From: Saccharicrinis aurantiacus
Lineage (GTDB): Bacteria > Bacteroidota > Bacteroidia > Bacteroidales > Marinilabiliaceae
NCBI RefSeq assembly: GCF_001660705.2
Contig: NZ_LYBV02000021.1
Coordinates: 62,001-126,000 of the forward strand
Length of the DNA stretch: 64,000 bases
Reading direction: 5' to 3'
Positions 51,103 to 60,469 of the stretch are shown one piece after another. The notes beneath the pieces are model-generated. The model was not told where the DNA came from. It saw only the letters and a list, made by a program, of their open reading frames with translations, and did not search any database. Position numbers and translations under genes: made by a program. Numbering within the stretch: position 1 is the first letter of the stretch; each line of letters begins with the position of its first letter.

Positions 51103-54057
51103 ATGAGTAAAATTCTTAGAAGGGGATATTGTAAACTCCTCTTATGTACAGTGTTGGGGTTGATTGTGTCCAGTAGCGTAGCTGCTCAGCAATCCAAATT
51201 GAGTGGTGCAGTATCCGATACAAATGGAAATCCTATTCCAGGCGTATCAATTCAAGTGAAGGGATCAATGCTTGGGACAATTACGGATATGGATGGAAAA
51301 TATGCGCTTAGCTTAGAGGGAAATACACAGAGCGTTATTGTGTATAGTTTTATAGGTATGCAAAGTCAAGAAGTGGTATGGACTAATCAAACTACTATTG
51401 ATGTTGTGTTGCTTGATGAGGTTCACGGACTAAATGAAGTTTTGGTTGTAGGTTATGGAACGCAAGAGAAGAAGGATATTACCGGAGCTGTTGCTTTGGT
51501 AGGAGCCGAAGAATTAGAGTCGCGACCAAATACACAATTAGGGTCCTTAATTCAAGGTAGAGCTGCAGGTGTTCGTGTAGCTTCAAGTTCTGGTAAACCA
51601 TCGCAAGGTTTAAGTATTAGAGTGCGTGGTACAAACTCTGTTACGGCAGGTAGTGAGCCACTATATGTAATAGATGGTATACCTACCAGTGATACGCGAT
51701 CTATCAATCCGGCTGATGTGGAAACCATTACGGTGCTGAAGGATGCCTCTTCAGCCGCTATTTACGGATCGCAAGGTGCCAATGGAGTTGTTTTAATTAC
51801 AACAAAAAAAGGAACTACAGGTAAACCAACAGTAACTTTTGATGCATATACCGGATTCTCTGAAGTATGGAATACTCTACATGTATTAAATGGTGAGCAG
51901 TATAGAGATTTAATGACCGAGATGGGACAGTCAACGGATTGGAACAAATACAATAAGAACACCGATTGGCAAAATGAGATTTTTCAGCGAGGCGCATCTC
52001 AAAACTATCAGTTATCTATGTCTGGTAAAAGTGAGCAAACGTCTTATTACGTTTCTGGAGGATGGGTTCAGCAAAAGGGTGCCGTTAGAAGCTCTGAGAT
52101 GGATCGTGCTAACTTTAAAATTAATTTAGATCAAGAGGTAAACGATTGGTTATCTGTTGGAACTCGAATTGCTTATACAAAGTATCGCGATGTTGATGTA
52201 AACGATAACAATGCAGTTAATCAAGGTGGTGTTTTAACAGGAGCCTTAAATACACCGTCGGTAATTGGTATTTATAACGAGGATGGCACTTTTACGAGTA
52301 ATCCATTTCAAAACTGGGAAAATCCTGTGGCAAGTACCGATGGATCTGAGCGCGAATATAACAGCGAGCGTTTCTTAGGTAATATGTATGTTAAAATACA
52401 GTTTCTTAAAGATTTTAACTTCAAAAGTAATTTTGGAGTAGACAATAGTAATGGTGTTTACGATTACTTTTTAGATCCTTACCGCACCAGTTATGGTCGT
52501 GCTAAAACCGGAATTGGAACTAATAATACGGATAGATCAAGCTATTGGATGACTGAGAATATCCTTAGTTTTAACAAAAAAATCGGAAATCATAATATTG
52601 AAGCTTTAGCAGGTAATGTTATTCAGAAATACCTTTGGGAGAATGCATACATTACTACAGAGAATTTTTCTAGTGATGGCATTACAACCACAAATGGAGG
52701 TTCAATCATATCGAGTGCAGGAAATACCAAAGCTGAAAAATCAAATGTTTCTTATTTGAGTCGATTAAATTATGGCTTTGCAGATAAATACCTTATCACA
52801 GCCAACTTTAGAGCGGATGCATCTAGTGTTTTTGGTGAGGATAACAGATGGGGTTACTTCCCTTCATTCTCAACAGGATGGCGTATGTCTCAAGAATCAT
52901 TTATGCAGGATATTTCATTTTTAAATGATTTAAAGATAAGAGCTGGTTGGGGTATTGTAGGTAACGATCAAATTAGAAATTATGCCCACTACGGAACTGT
53001 AGGTTCTAACAATTACCCAATTGGAGGTAGTTTAATGCCCGGAACTTATCCTCAAACAATGGATAACAAATCCTTAAAATGGGAAGAATCAGAGCAAACA
53101 AATATTGGATTAGATATAAATGTATTTAACGGAAGAATTCAATTTGTGGCAGATGCTTATTTGCGTAAAACTCGCGATTTATTATTGGATGCCCCACTTC
53201 CTACAAGTACGGGTTATACTTCTGCTCTTCAGAATATCGGAAACCTTGAAAATAAAGGTCTTGAGTTTAGCTTGAATACAACCAATATAGATAAAGAAAT
53301 AAAGTGGACATCAGGCTTTAATATCTCGTTTAACCGAAACGAAGTTACAAACTTGGTAGTAAAAAGCTTACCAATGGGTAATGTTGCAGGAAGAGGAGAA
53401 GCCATCTTATTAGAAGAAGGACAGCCCTTAGGTACTTTATATGGTTATGTATGGGGAGGTGTAGATCCTGAAACAGGAAATGCCTATTATTTAGATAGCA
53501 ATGGGGAGAGTACTTTTAACCCAACAGCCGATGATCGTACTGTGATTGGAAATGCGAATCCTGATTTCTTTTATGGTTTTAGTAATACTTTAAGTTATAA
53601 AGGAATTGGCTTAAATATTTTCTTTGAAGGTGCACATGGTAATGATATGCTTAATGCTACGCGAATTGATTCGGAGGGTATGATTGATCCTAAAAATCAG
53701 CTTGCAACTGTTAACAATAGATGGAGAGAGCCAGGTGATGTTACAGATATTCCAAGAGCAAGTTGGGCAAATACTGATAATTCGCGCATCTCAACCCGCT
53801 TTATTGAAGATGCTTCTTACCTAAGATTAAAAACGGTTAGTTTAAGTTACGATTTGCCACAGAGTTTACTATCAAAAATAAACCTTAGCAATGTGCGAAT
53901 TTATGCAACCGGTGAAAACTTACTCACTTTTACAAACTACAGTGGTTTTGATCCTGAGGTAAATGCTTTTGGAGGTTCTAATACCATGCAAGGAATTGAT
54001 TATGGTACTTATCCGCAAACGCGAAATTATATTTTTGGTTTGAATGTTACATTTTAA
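51103..54057 (+). CDS. SusC/RagA-family TonB-linked outer-membrane transporter
   Basis: This 984-residue SusC homologue imports oligosaccharides with TonB energy. The signal peptide ends about residue 28 (SSVAAQ). Residues about 30-110 form a carboxypeptidase-regulatory-like (CarboxypepD_reg) domain (GAVSDTNGNPIPGVSIQVKG, GTITDMDGKYALSL). Then come the TonB box/plug region (EVLVVGYGTQEKKDITGAVA, LYVIDGIPTSDTRSINPADV, VLKDASSAAIYGSQGANGVV) and a 22-strand barrel ending RNYIFGLNVTF. It pairs with the SusD gene 69 bp downstream. It is the core of the PUL, and the neighbouring enzymes indicate a beta-glucan substrate (inference). Confidence 0.97.
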   Translation: MSKILRRGYCKLLLCTVLGLIVSSSVAAQQSKLSGAVSDTNGNPIPGVSIQVKGSMLGTITDMDGKYALSLEGNTQSVIVYSFIGMQSQEVVWTNQTTIDVVLLDEVHGLNEVLVVGYGTQEKKDITGAVALVGAEELESRPNTQLGSLIQGRAAGVRVASSSGKPSQGLSIRVRGTNSVTAGSEPLYVIDGIPTSDTRSINPADVETITVLKDASSAAIYGSQGANGVVLITTKKGTTGKPTVTFDAYTGFSEVWNTLHVLNGEQYRDLMTEMGQSTDWNKYNKNTDWQNEIFQRGASQNYQLSMSGKSEQTSYYVSGGWVQQKGAVRSSEMDRANFKINLDQEVNDWLSVGTRIAYTKYRDVDVNDNNAVNQGGVLTGALNTPSVIGIYNEDGTFTSNPFQNWENPVASTDGSEREYNSERFLGNMYVKIQFLKDFNFKSNFGVDNSNGVYDYFLDPYRTSYGRAKTGIGTNNTDRSSYWMTENILSFNKKIGNHNIEALAGNVIQKYLWENAYITTENFSSDGITTTNGGSIISSAGNTKAEKSNVSYLSRLNYGFADKYLITANFRADASSVFGEDNRWGYFPSFSTGWRMSQESFMQDISFLNDLKIRAGWGIVGNDQIRNYAHYGTVGSNNYPIGGSLMPGTYPQTMDNKSLKWEESEQTNIGLDINVFNGRIQFVADAYLRKTRDLLLDAPLPTSTGYTSALQNIGNLENKGLEFSLNTTNIDKEIKWTSGFNISFNRNEVTNLVVKSLPMGNVAGRGEAILLEEGQPLGTLYGYVWGGVDPETGNAYYLDSNGESTFNPTADDRTVIGNANPDFFYGFSNTLSYKGIGLNIFFEGAHGNDMLNATRIDSEGMIDPKNQLATVNNRWREPGDVTDIPRASWANTDNSRISTRFIEDASYLRLKTVSLSYDLPQSLLSKINLSNVRIYATGENLLTFTNYSGFDPEVNAFGGSNTMQGIDYGTYPQTRNYIFGLNVTF

Positions 54058-54126
54058 TCTTCATTACTACGAGAATATTTAGTAGCAATTTAATACACTT
54101 ATTATTCTCCCATTAATACAAGCAAT

Positions 54127-55617
54127 ATGAAATTACATAAATATATATTAGCATTAGTTATTGGCGTTTCGGCCTCGTCGTGTAACGACTTTCTGGATCT
54201 AAAGCCAATTTCGGAAGAAACAACTGCTAATGCCTACAATAAATTAAGTCAAATAGAGGCAGCTCTAACTGGTACTTACGAATCATTTCAATCTGATGCG
54301 TATGTATGGAATAATGTACAGTTTCAAGATGTTCGCTCAGATAATCACTATGCAGGTGGCGATAATCCATTTTTTTATGAGGTAGATTATTTAGATATAT
54401 CTGCAACAAACGAAAAAGTCTATCAAAGTTGGTCTAATATTTATAACGCCGTATTAAAGGCGAATATAGTATTGGAACGTATTCACGATGTTACAGATCC
54501 TTTGTTAACCGAAGAAAGAAAAAATGAAATTATTGGAGAAGCGTTATTCTTACGTGCATTTCATTATTACAATCTGGTAAATCTATACGGAGGTGTACCT
54601 TTAGTACTTCAGGTAACTAACTCTACAGATGCTTCAAAAGTGAATATCCCGCGTTCAACGGCAACAGAGGTATTTGCACAAATTATTACAGATTTAGAGG
54701 AATCAAGTCAACTTTTACCCGATACCTATGGATCGGATGCCAATGTAAATAAAGCACGTGCTACAGCTGGTGCAGCATGGGCATTGTTAGCAAAGGCGTA
54801 TGCACAAAAGCCGAACCCGGATTATGCCAAGGTGCTTGAATGTATTGCAGAGCTTGATAAAAGTGCTGCAAATTATAGACTGATAGATTATACTCACCTG
54901 TTTGATGGTGCACATTTTAATAACGATGAGTCGATACTTGAAGCACAATGGATTGCTGGTTCTGATGGTAACTGGGGCCCACAAATGTTATTGCCACCTT
55001 CAATAAGTGGCGATGATTGGAGAAAATTTGTAACGCCTTCTCAAGATTTAATAGCCGCCTTTGATTCAGAAGGTGACGATATCAGAAAAAATGCTTCTGT
55101 GTTAATGGAGAACGTTTCATGGATTGATGAATATTATGGTATAGATCAGCCAAGTGATGATAATCCACTACCCAATGATGTGGCTTTTGCTTACAAATGG
55201 AAAAATGCATCGGGATGGTCAAGTGCCGACAGACAGTATTTTTTACGCTATGGCGATATCGTATTGCTTAAGGCAGAAGCTTTAAACGAAACAGGGCAAT
55301 TGGGATTAGCTGCCGATGAAGTAGATCGTATTAGAACGCGAGTTAACCTACCTAAGTTAACGCCAGAGCAAAAAAGTTCAAAGGAAGTTTTAAAGATGCG
55401 CATTTTAAAAGAGCGCAGATTGGAGTTGGCGCAAGAGGCGCAGCGTTGGGATGATTTAGTACGTTATGGAGTAGTGGTTCAAACAATGAACGATTTGGTT
55501 GAGATTGATTTAAGAAATAATACGCCAATAGATTATAACATGACAGAATCGAAGATTCTATTACCAATTCCACAGCAAGAGCTTGATAGAAATCCTGAAC
55601 TAGTTCAAAATCCTTAA
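54127..55617 (+). CDS. SusD/RagB-family surface glycan-binding lipoprotein
   Basis: This is a 496-residue SusD homologue that captures the glycan and closes over SusC. The lipobox is SASSC (Cys19), followed by NDFLDLKPISEETTANAYN, a typical SusD N-terminus. The family motifs are EALFLRAFHYYNLVNLYGGV, the LAKAYAQKP helix, YGDIVLLKAEALNETG and LKERRLELAQEAQRWDDLVR near the end. It directly follows SusC and precedes the SusE/F-like gene by 7 bp, so the three are one transcript. Another SusD-type gene is at the start of the window; the two differ clearly in sequence and serve different importers. Confidence 0.97.
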   Translation: MKLHKYILALVIGVSASSCNDFLDLKPISEETTANAYNKLSQIEAALTGTYESFQSDAYVWNNVQFQDVRSDNHYAGGDNPFFYEVDYLDISATNEKVYQSWSNIYNAVLKANIVLERIHDVTDPLLTEERKNEIIGEALFLRAFHYYNLVNLYGGVPLVLQVTNSTDASKVNIPRSTATEVFAQIITDLEESSQLLPDTYGSDANVNKARATAGAAWALLAKAYAQKPNPDYAKVLECIAELDKSAANYRLIDYTHLFDGAHFNNDESILEAQWIAGSDGNWGPQMLLPPSISGDDWRKFVTPSQDLIAAFDSEGDDIRKNASVLMENVSWIDEYYGIDQPSDDNPLPNDVAFAYKWKNASGWSSADRQYFLRYGDIVLLKAEALNETGQLGLAADEVDRIRTRVNLPKLTPEQKSSKEVLKMRILKERRLELAQEAQRWDDLVRYGVVVQTMNDLVEIDLRNNTPIDYNMTESKILLPIPQQELDRNPELVQNP

Positions 55618-55624
55618 AACAATA

Positions 55625-57313
55625 ATGATGAAAAATATAATATTGGTATTATTAGTATCCCTAATGGTTTGGGGATGTGAAGAAGAGAGTAATCTCGATC
55701 CAAGTGGGAATTGGGAGTTAAGTGAACCTGCGGTAAAAACCTTTAATGAGGGTAATACACTGGTTTTAGACGAATCAAAACCACAAGAGATAATCACCTT
55801 TAACTGGGAAGCTGCTGTTTCTTCCGAAAGATATGGTGTATACTACACCGTACTGATTGATTCTTTAGATGCTGAAGATAGTAGTGCTCCAATTCTAAAA
55901 ATAGATGCTTTAGAAGGAGGAAAAGCCCTGTCGGCAACAACAACTTATATGGAGTTAAATGATGCTTTATATATGACGGGTTTTAAAGCTGGTGAAGATT
56001 TGGAATTAACATGGACGGTTGTAGCCAATTGTTTAAGTAAACAAACACAAGCTGGCGAATCGTTAAAAGTAAATAGATACGATGACGATAAACTGTTTTT
56101 AGCCGGAGCTGCAACAGAGGTGGGTAACGATGCTTCAAATGCAATTTTAATGTACCGTAATGTTAATGGAGCAAACGAAAAACTGCATTTATTTGAGTCT
56201 TACACTTTATTAAAAGCCAATGAGCCTTTCATGGTTTATAATGGTAGGAGTGAAAATGCGGTGCAATATGGTCTTTCCGAAGATGGTAAACTAGTTAAGG
56301 ATGGTGATCCGATTGTTGTAGATACAGAATCGGTTTATAGAGTTGTTGTTGATTTTGATCAAATGACAATTGAATTAAATCCTATTGAAAGATTAGGGAT
56401 TATTGGAGCTCCTCTTGAAAATGGTTGGGATTCTGACGAAATGTTAGCCTATAAAGGTATGGGTATTTGGCAATCTGACATTAGCTTTGTTGGTACCGGG
56501 AGTTTTATTTTCAGAACAAATGACAACTGGAGTTATAACCTGAAAAAGGTAGTCGGTTCAAGCAATACTATTATGTCAGAAAGCTTTGCTGGCGACCAGG
56601 GTATTGATGTAGAAGACTTCTCTATGGATGAACCGGGTTATTATACACTTACCGTAAACTTGGTTGGCGAGGGTTATACCTTAGATGTACAAAAAGCGCC
56701 AGAGTCGCGTATGTATTTAATTGTAAACGGAAGTAGTCACGAGTTAACTATGGTAGGCGATGGAATATTTACTACAACTGAATATTTGGCGCTACAACCT
56801 ACTGATGCATTAATAATTAATACAGAATCTGATGGTTCAGGAATGAGCTATAGCACAAGTGATGCCATTGAAAGTGGTAGTGGCGATAAAGTTGAGGGTA
56901 CTGTTGCTCTATCGAATATGGATGCAACTTTTTCAACAAGTTTCGATCAGGCTTTTGGTTTTACAGTAGATGTGAATGCTGGCGAATTAACTTGGCACCA
57001 CTATAATATTAAATTATTCCATTGGGATGATGATGCCGAAGGTGGTTGGGATGATAAAGTAGAAGTACTAATGACTTATTCTCATCCTTATACATTTACC
57101 GCTACAACAGATTTGCAGGCAGATTTCGAATCTAAGTTCTTTTCTCCTTGGGATGTTCAGTTTGGCGCTGATGATCCTAATGCCTTGGCGGGATCTATGA
57201 CTAACGGAGGAGGTTCAAACTTCACTAATATAAGTGCCAGTGGAAGCTATGATGTTACAATTGTTGTGGCTGGTGATTATGCAACAGGAACATACGAGTT
57301 TAAAGCCAGATAA
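55625..57313 (+). CDS. SusE/SusF-like surface glycan-binding lipoprotein
   Basis: This is a 562-residue lipoprotein. The lipobox is VWGC (MMKNIILVLLVSLMVWGCEE). The N-terminal about 130 residues form a SusE-type Ig-like domain (ITFNWEAAVSSERYGVYYTV). Then tandem SusF-like starch-binding-type modules follow (LFLAGAATEVGN, LGIIGAPLENGWDSDEMLAY, RMYLIVNGSSHELTMVGDGI). The last about 110 residues (LFHWDDDAEGGWDDKVEVLM) look like a further binding or structural module. No catalytic residues. Surface glycan-binding proteins of this type extend the SusCD capture range. A hairpin follows the stop before the GH30 genes. Confidence 0.85.
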   Translation: MMKNIILVLLVSLMVWGCEEESNLDPSGNWELSEPAVKTFNEGNTLVLDESKPQEIITFNWEAAVSSERYGVYYTVLIDSLDAEDSSAPILKIDALEGGKALSATTTYMELNDALYMTGFKAGEDLELTWTVVANCLSKQTQAGESLKVNRYDDDKLFLAGAATEVGNDASNAILMYRNVNGANEKLHLFESYTLLKANEPFMVYNGRSENAVQYGLSEDGKLVKDGDPIVVDTESVYRVVVDFDQMTIELNPIERLGIIGAPLENGWDSDEMLAYKGMGIWQSDISFVGTGSFIFRTNDNWSYNLKKVVGSSNTIMSESFAGDQGIDVEDFSMDEPGYYTLTVNLVGEGYTLDVQKAPESRMYLIVNGSSHELTMVGDGIFTTTEYLALQPTDALIINTESDGSGMSYSTSDAIESGSGDKVEGTVALSNMDATFSTSFDQAFGFTVDVNAGELTWHHYNIKLFHWDDDAEGGWDDKVEVLMTYSHPYTFTATTDLQADFESKFFSPWDVQFGADDPNALAGSMTNGGGSNFTNISASGSYDVTIVVAGDYATGTYEFKAR

Positions 57314-57320
57314 CTACAGT

Positions 57321-57359
57321 TGAAACTAGTGTCTGTTACTTTAGCAGACATTAGTTTCA
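57321..57359 (+). terminator. Hairpin between the SusE-like and GH30 genes
   Basis: TGAAACTAGTGTCTG (57321-57335) pairs with CAGACATTAGTTTCA (57345-57359) with one G-U and a 9-nt loop. It could attenuate transcription between the binding proteins and the enzymes. The U-tract is weak (TTATTTAATT). Confidence 0.55.
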
Positions 57360-57370
57360 TTATTTAATTA

Positions 57371-58837
57371 ATGACGATGATGAAATCAAAAAATACAATT
57401 TCAATTACCTTTCTGTTTTTACTAGTTTTCAGTATGATGGGAGCTCGTTGTAAAAAGGATACGGAAGAAACTCCAAAACCTCCAGTTACCCCTGAGGTAA
57501 TTGATGTTACAGCTTATCTTTCATCTAATGATGGTAGCTCTAAGTTTCAGAAACAAGATTGGACTTTCTCTGAAATCTCAGAAAATGGGAAGCCTACGAT
57601 TGTAGTTGATGCTGAAACACAGTTTCAGGAGATAGATGGCTTTGGATATACCCTAACCGGAGGTAGCGCCATGCTCTTAAAAGGTATGAGCGATGTAAAA
57701 CGTAGTGTTTTATTAAACGAATTATTTGGTACACAGGACAATCAGATAGGCGTAAGTTATTTGCGTATTAGTATTGGGGCTTCTGATTTAGATTCTTATA
57801 CTTTTTCGTATAACGATTTACCTCCAGGCGAAACCGATGTAGATATGACTCAGTTTTCTTTGGCTCCTGATCAAGATTTCTTGATTCCAGTCTTGAAAGA
57901 AATATTAGCGATAAATCCTACTATTAAAATATTAGGATCGCCTTGGTCTCCTCCTGTATGGATGAAGACGAATAATGCCACAAAAGGGGGCGAATTAAAA
58001 GAAGAGTTTTATCAAGCGTACGCCAATTATTTTGTAAAGTATGTGCAAGAGATGGCTCAAAACGGGATAATTATCGATGCCATTACAATTCAAAACGAAC
58101 CATTGCATCCGGGCAATAACCCAAGTTTATATATGCCAGCTCTTGCGCAAGCAAACTTTATTAAAACAGCACTTGGACCAACTTTTGAGGCCAATGGCAT
58201 AAAAACTAAAATTATTCTTTACGATCATAATGCAGATAAACCAGAATATCCGATCTCAATACTCGACGATCCAGAGGCGAAGAAGTATGTTAATGGTTCA
58301 GGGTTTCATTTATATGGTGGAGATATAAATAATTTGAGCAAGGTGCATAATGCACATCCAGACAGAAGTTTGTATTTTACAGAGCAGTGGATTGGAGCGC
58401 CGGGTAACTTTGGCGAAGATTTGGTTTGGCATACCAATAATCTAATTATAGGTGCTACTCGCAATTGGTGTCGTAATGTATTGGAGTGGAATTTAGCATC
58501 AGATCCTAATTTAGGGCCTCACACAGAGGGTGGGTGTACCGAATGCCTAGGTGCTTTAACTATCGATAATGATGATATAACCAGAAATCCCGCTTATTAT
58601 ATTATAGCTCATGCTTCAAAATTTGTACGTCCAGGATCTGTGAGATTAGATTCCAATGTACCATCAAACCTTAACAATGTGGCTTTTTCAACACCCGATG
58701 GAAAAACTGTAGTGGTGGTGATTAATAACGCAGATTCTGAACAGGAATTTAACATGCAGGTGGACGGTAAATTAATAACTAGCAAATTGGCTTCAAAAGC
58801 TGTAGCTACTTATGTGTATACCCCTGAAGCGGAGTAG
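57371..58837 (+). CDS. Glycoside hydrolase family 30 enzyme, likely GH30_3 (beta-1,6-glucanase type)
   Basis: This is a 488-residue exported retaining glycoside hydrolase. An N-terminal leader reaches Cys27 (SMMGARC), a lipobox-like site with Arg at -1, which is unusual, so membrane anchoring is uncertain. The catalytic (beta/alpha)8 barrel contains DGFGYTLTGGSAMLL, GSPWSPPVWMKTNN, ITIQNEPLHPGN (acid/base E243) and LYFTEQWIG (nucleophile E338). It then has GEDLVWHTNNLIIGATRNWC and GGCTECLGALTI, which I associate with the subfamily 3 beta-1,6-glucanases. A C-terminal beta-sandwich follows. It probably cleaves beta-1,6-glucan at the surface. Confidence 0.87.
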   Translation: MTMMKSKNTISITFLFLLVFSMMGARCKKDTEETPKPPVTPEVIDVTAYLSSNDGSSKFQKQDWTFSEISENGKPTIVVDAETQFQEIDGFGYTLTGGSAMLLKGMSDVKRSVLLNELFGTQDNQIGVSYLRISIGASDLDSYTFSYNDLPPGETDVDMTQFSLAPDQDFLIPVLKEILAINPTIKILGSPWSPPVWMKTNNATKGGELKEEFYQAYANYFVKYVQEMAQNGIIIDAITIQNEPLHPGNNPSLYMPALAQANFIKTALGPTFEANGIKTKIILYDHNADKPEYPISILDDPEAKKYVNGSGFHLYGGDINNLSKVHNAHPDRSLYFTEQWIGAPGNFGEDLVWHTNNLIIGATRNWCRNVLEWNLASDPNLGPHTEGGCTECLGALTIDNDDITRNPAYYIIAHASKFVRPGSVRLDSNVPSNLNNVAFSTPDGKTVVVVINNADSEQEFNMQVDGKLITSKLASKAVATYVYTPEAE

Positions 58838-58918
58838 GCACGCAGATTAACTAACGCAAAACAAGTAGGATTATCTTCCTCCATTTCGGGAGGTAATCCT
58901 AAAAAATAAAGAGACTAT

Positions 58919-60379
58919 ATGAACTTTAAAAATTTAATTGCAATAGGGCTTTTAGCTGTGGCATGTTCACCACAAAAGACATGTGAAAAAGAAGTGCCAG
59001 CTAACATTGAATGGTCGCATAAATCTAACATTTCAGTTTACGAGACTTCGGCTAATACTGATCATAGGTTATCCGCAACACCATCAACTAGTTTTGGTAA
59101 GGCAATACAACCTTTAGAAACAGAATTGGCAGTTTTTGTTAATCCATCTAAGCAGTTTCAAACCTTTATAGGTATTGGTGGAGCAATAACTGATGCGGTT
59201 ACCGAAGTTTTTGATCAGTTATCAGCTCCAAAGCAAAAAGAATTAATGGATGCTTACTACGGTCCAAATGGTATTGATTATACTTTATTGCGTACCACAA
59301 TTCATAGTTCAGATTTTGGCAGCGAAAGCTATACTTATATTGAGGAGGGCGATAAAGACTTAAAAACTTTCTCTATTGATAGAGACAAAAAGCTTCGCAT
59401 TCCAATGATTAAGGAAGCCATGCGATTGGCAAGCGACTCTTTACTATTTTATGTGAGTCCTTGGAGTCCGCCTGCTTTTATGAAAGGACGAGAGAACATG
59501 CTTAGAGGTGGTTCATTATTACCAGAATTTTATCAGTCGTGGGCATCGTATTACGCTAAGTTTATTAAGGCTTATGAAGCAGAAGGAATGCCAATTTGGG
59601 GACTTACTATTCAGAACGAACCAATGGCCGTTCAAACTTGGGAGTCGTGTGTGTATACTGCTGAAGAGGAAAGAGATTTCTTAAAAAAATACCTAGGGCC
59701 AACCTTAGAGAAAGAAGGATTAGGCGATAAAAACATTGTGGTTTGGGATCATAACAGAGACTTAATTACGCAACGTGCCAATACTATTTTTGGTGATCCT
59801 GAAGCGGCTAAATATGCATGGGGAATTGGTTTTCATTGGTACGAGCGATGGGCCGGTGGCGAGTCGATGTGGGATAACCTTAAAAATGTAAAAGAATCCT
59901 ATCCTGATAAAGAATTGTTATTTACAGAAGGTTGTATTGAGTCATTCGACGTAACAGAATATCAACGTTGGTCGAATGGTGAGCGATATGGAAAATCAAT
60001 GATTAACGATTTTAATGCTGGAACAGTAGGGTGGACCGATTGGAATATTTTGTTAGATCATACCGGTGGACCTAATCACGTAGGCAATTTTTGTTTTGCA
60101 CCAATCCATGCCGATACACGCACAGATGAATTAATTTATACACCATCGTATTATTATATCGGACATTTTTCAAAGTTCATTCGTTCGGGAGCTAAAAGAG
60201 TGAGCACAAGTTGCAGCAGAAGTTATTTTCACAGCACTTCGTTCTTAAATGCCGATGGAAGCATGGTAACTGTTGTAATGAACGATACGGATGAAGCCAT
60301 CAATTATAAATTAATTGTTGATGAGCTTGAAACCAAATTAGAGATTGCAGCCCACGGAATTCAAACGCTTGTTTATTAA
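58919..60379 (+). CDS. Glycoside hydrolase family 30 enzyme, second copy
   Basis: This is a 486-residue lipoprotein enzyme. The lipobox is AVAC (Cys16; MNFKNLIAIGLLAVACSPQK). GH30 marks are FIGIGGAITDAVTEVFDQLS, YVSPWSPPAFMKGRENM, LTIQNEPMAVQTWESC (acid/base E234) and LLFTEGCIESF (nucleophile E337). It then has GWTDWNILLDHTGGPNHVGN and the C-terminal beta domain. It differs from the preceding GH30 across most of its length (WESC motif, FHWYERWAGGESMW) and may be glucosylceramidase-like or act on a different linkage. Its Cys anchor suggests a surface or periplasmic location. It is the last PUL enzyme. Confidence 0.88.
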   Translation: MNFKNLIAIGLLAVACSPQKTCEKEVPANIEWSHKSNISVYETSANTDHRLSATPSTSFGKAIQPLETELAVFVNPSKQFQTFIGIGGAITDAVTEVFDQLSAPKQKELMDAYYGPNGIDYTLLRTTIHSSDFGSESYTYIEEGDKDLKTFSIDRDKKLRIPMIKEAMRLASDSLLFYVSPWSPPAFMKGRENMLRGGSLLPEFYQSWASYYAKFIKAYEAEGMPIWGLTIQNEPMAVQTWESCVYTAEEERDFLKKYLGPTLEKEGLGDKNIVVWDHNRDLITQRANTIFGDPEAAKYAWGIGFHWYERWAGGESMWDNLKNVKESYPDKELLFTEGCIESFDVTEYQRWSNGERYGKSMINDFNAGTVGWTDWNILLDHTGGPNHVGNFCFAPIHADTRTDELIYTPSYYYIGHFSKFIRSGAKRVSTSCSRSYFHSTSFLNADGSMVTVVMNDTDEAINYKLIVDELETKLEIAAHGIQTLVY

Positions 60380-60469
60380 GGCGTCTACAGTTATACCTAT
60401 TTCTTAATAAGTGCACATTTTTATAACAGTTATGCCCAGCTTGAATTCATATTAAATCTTGATTAAACA

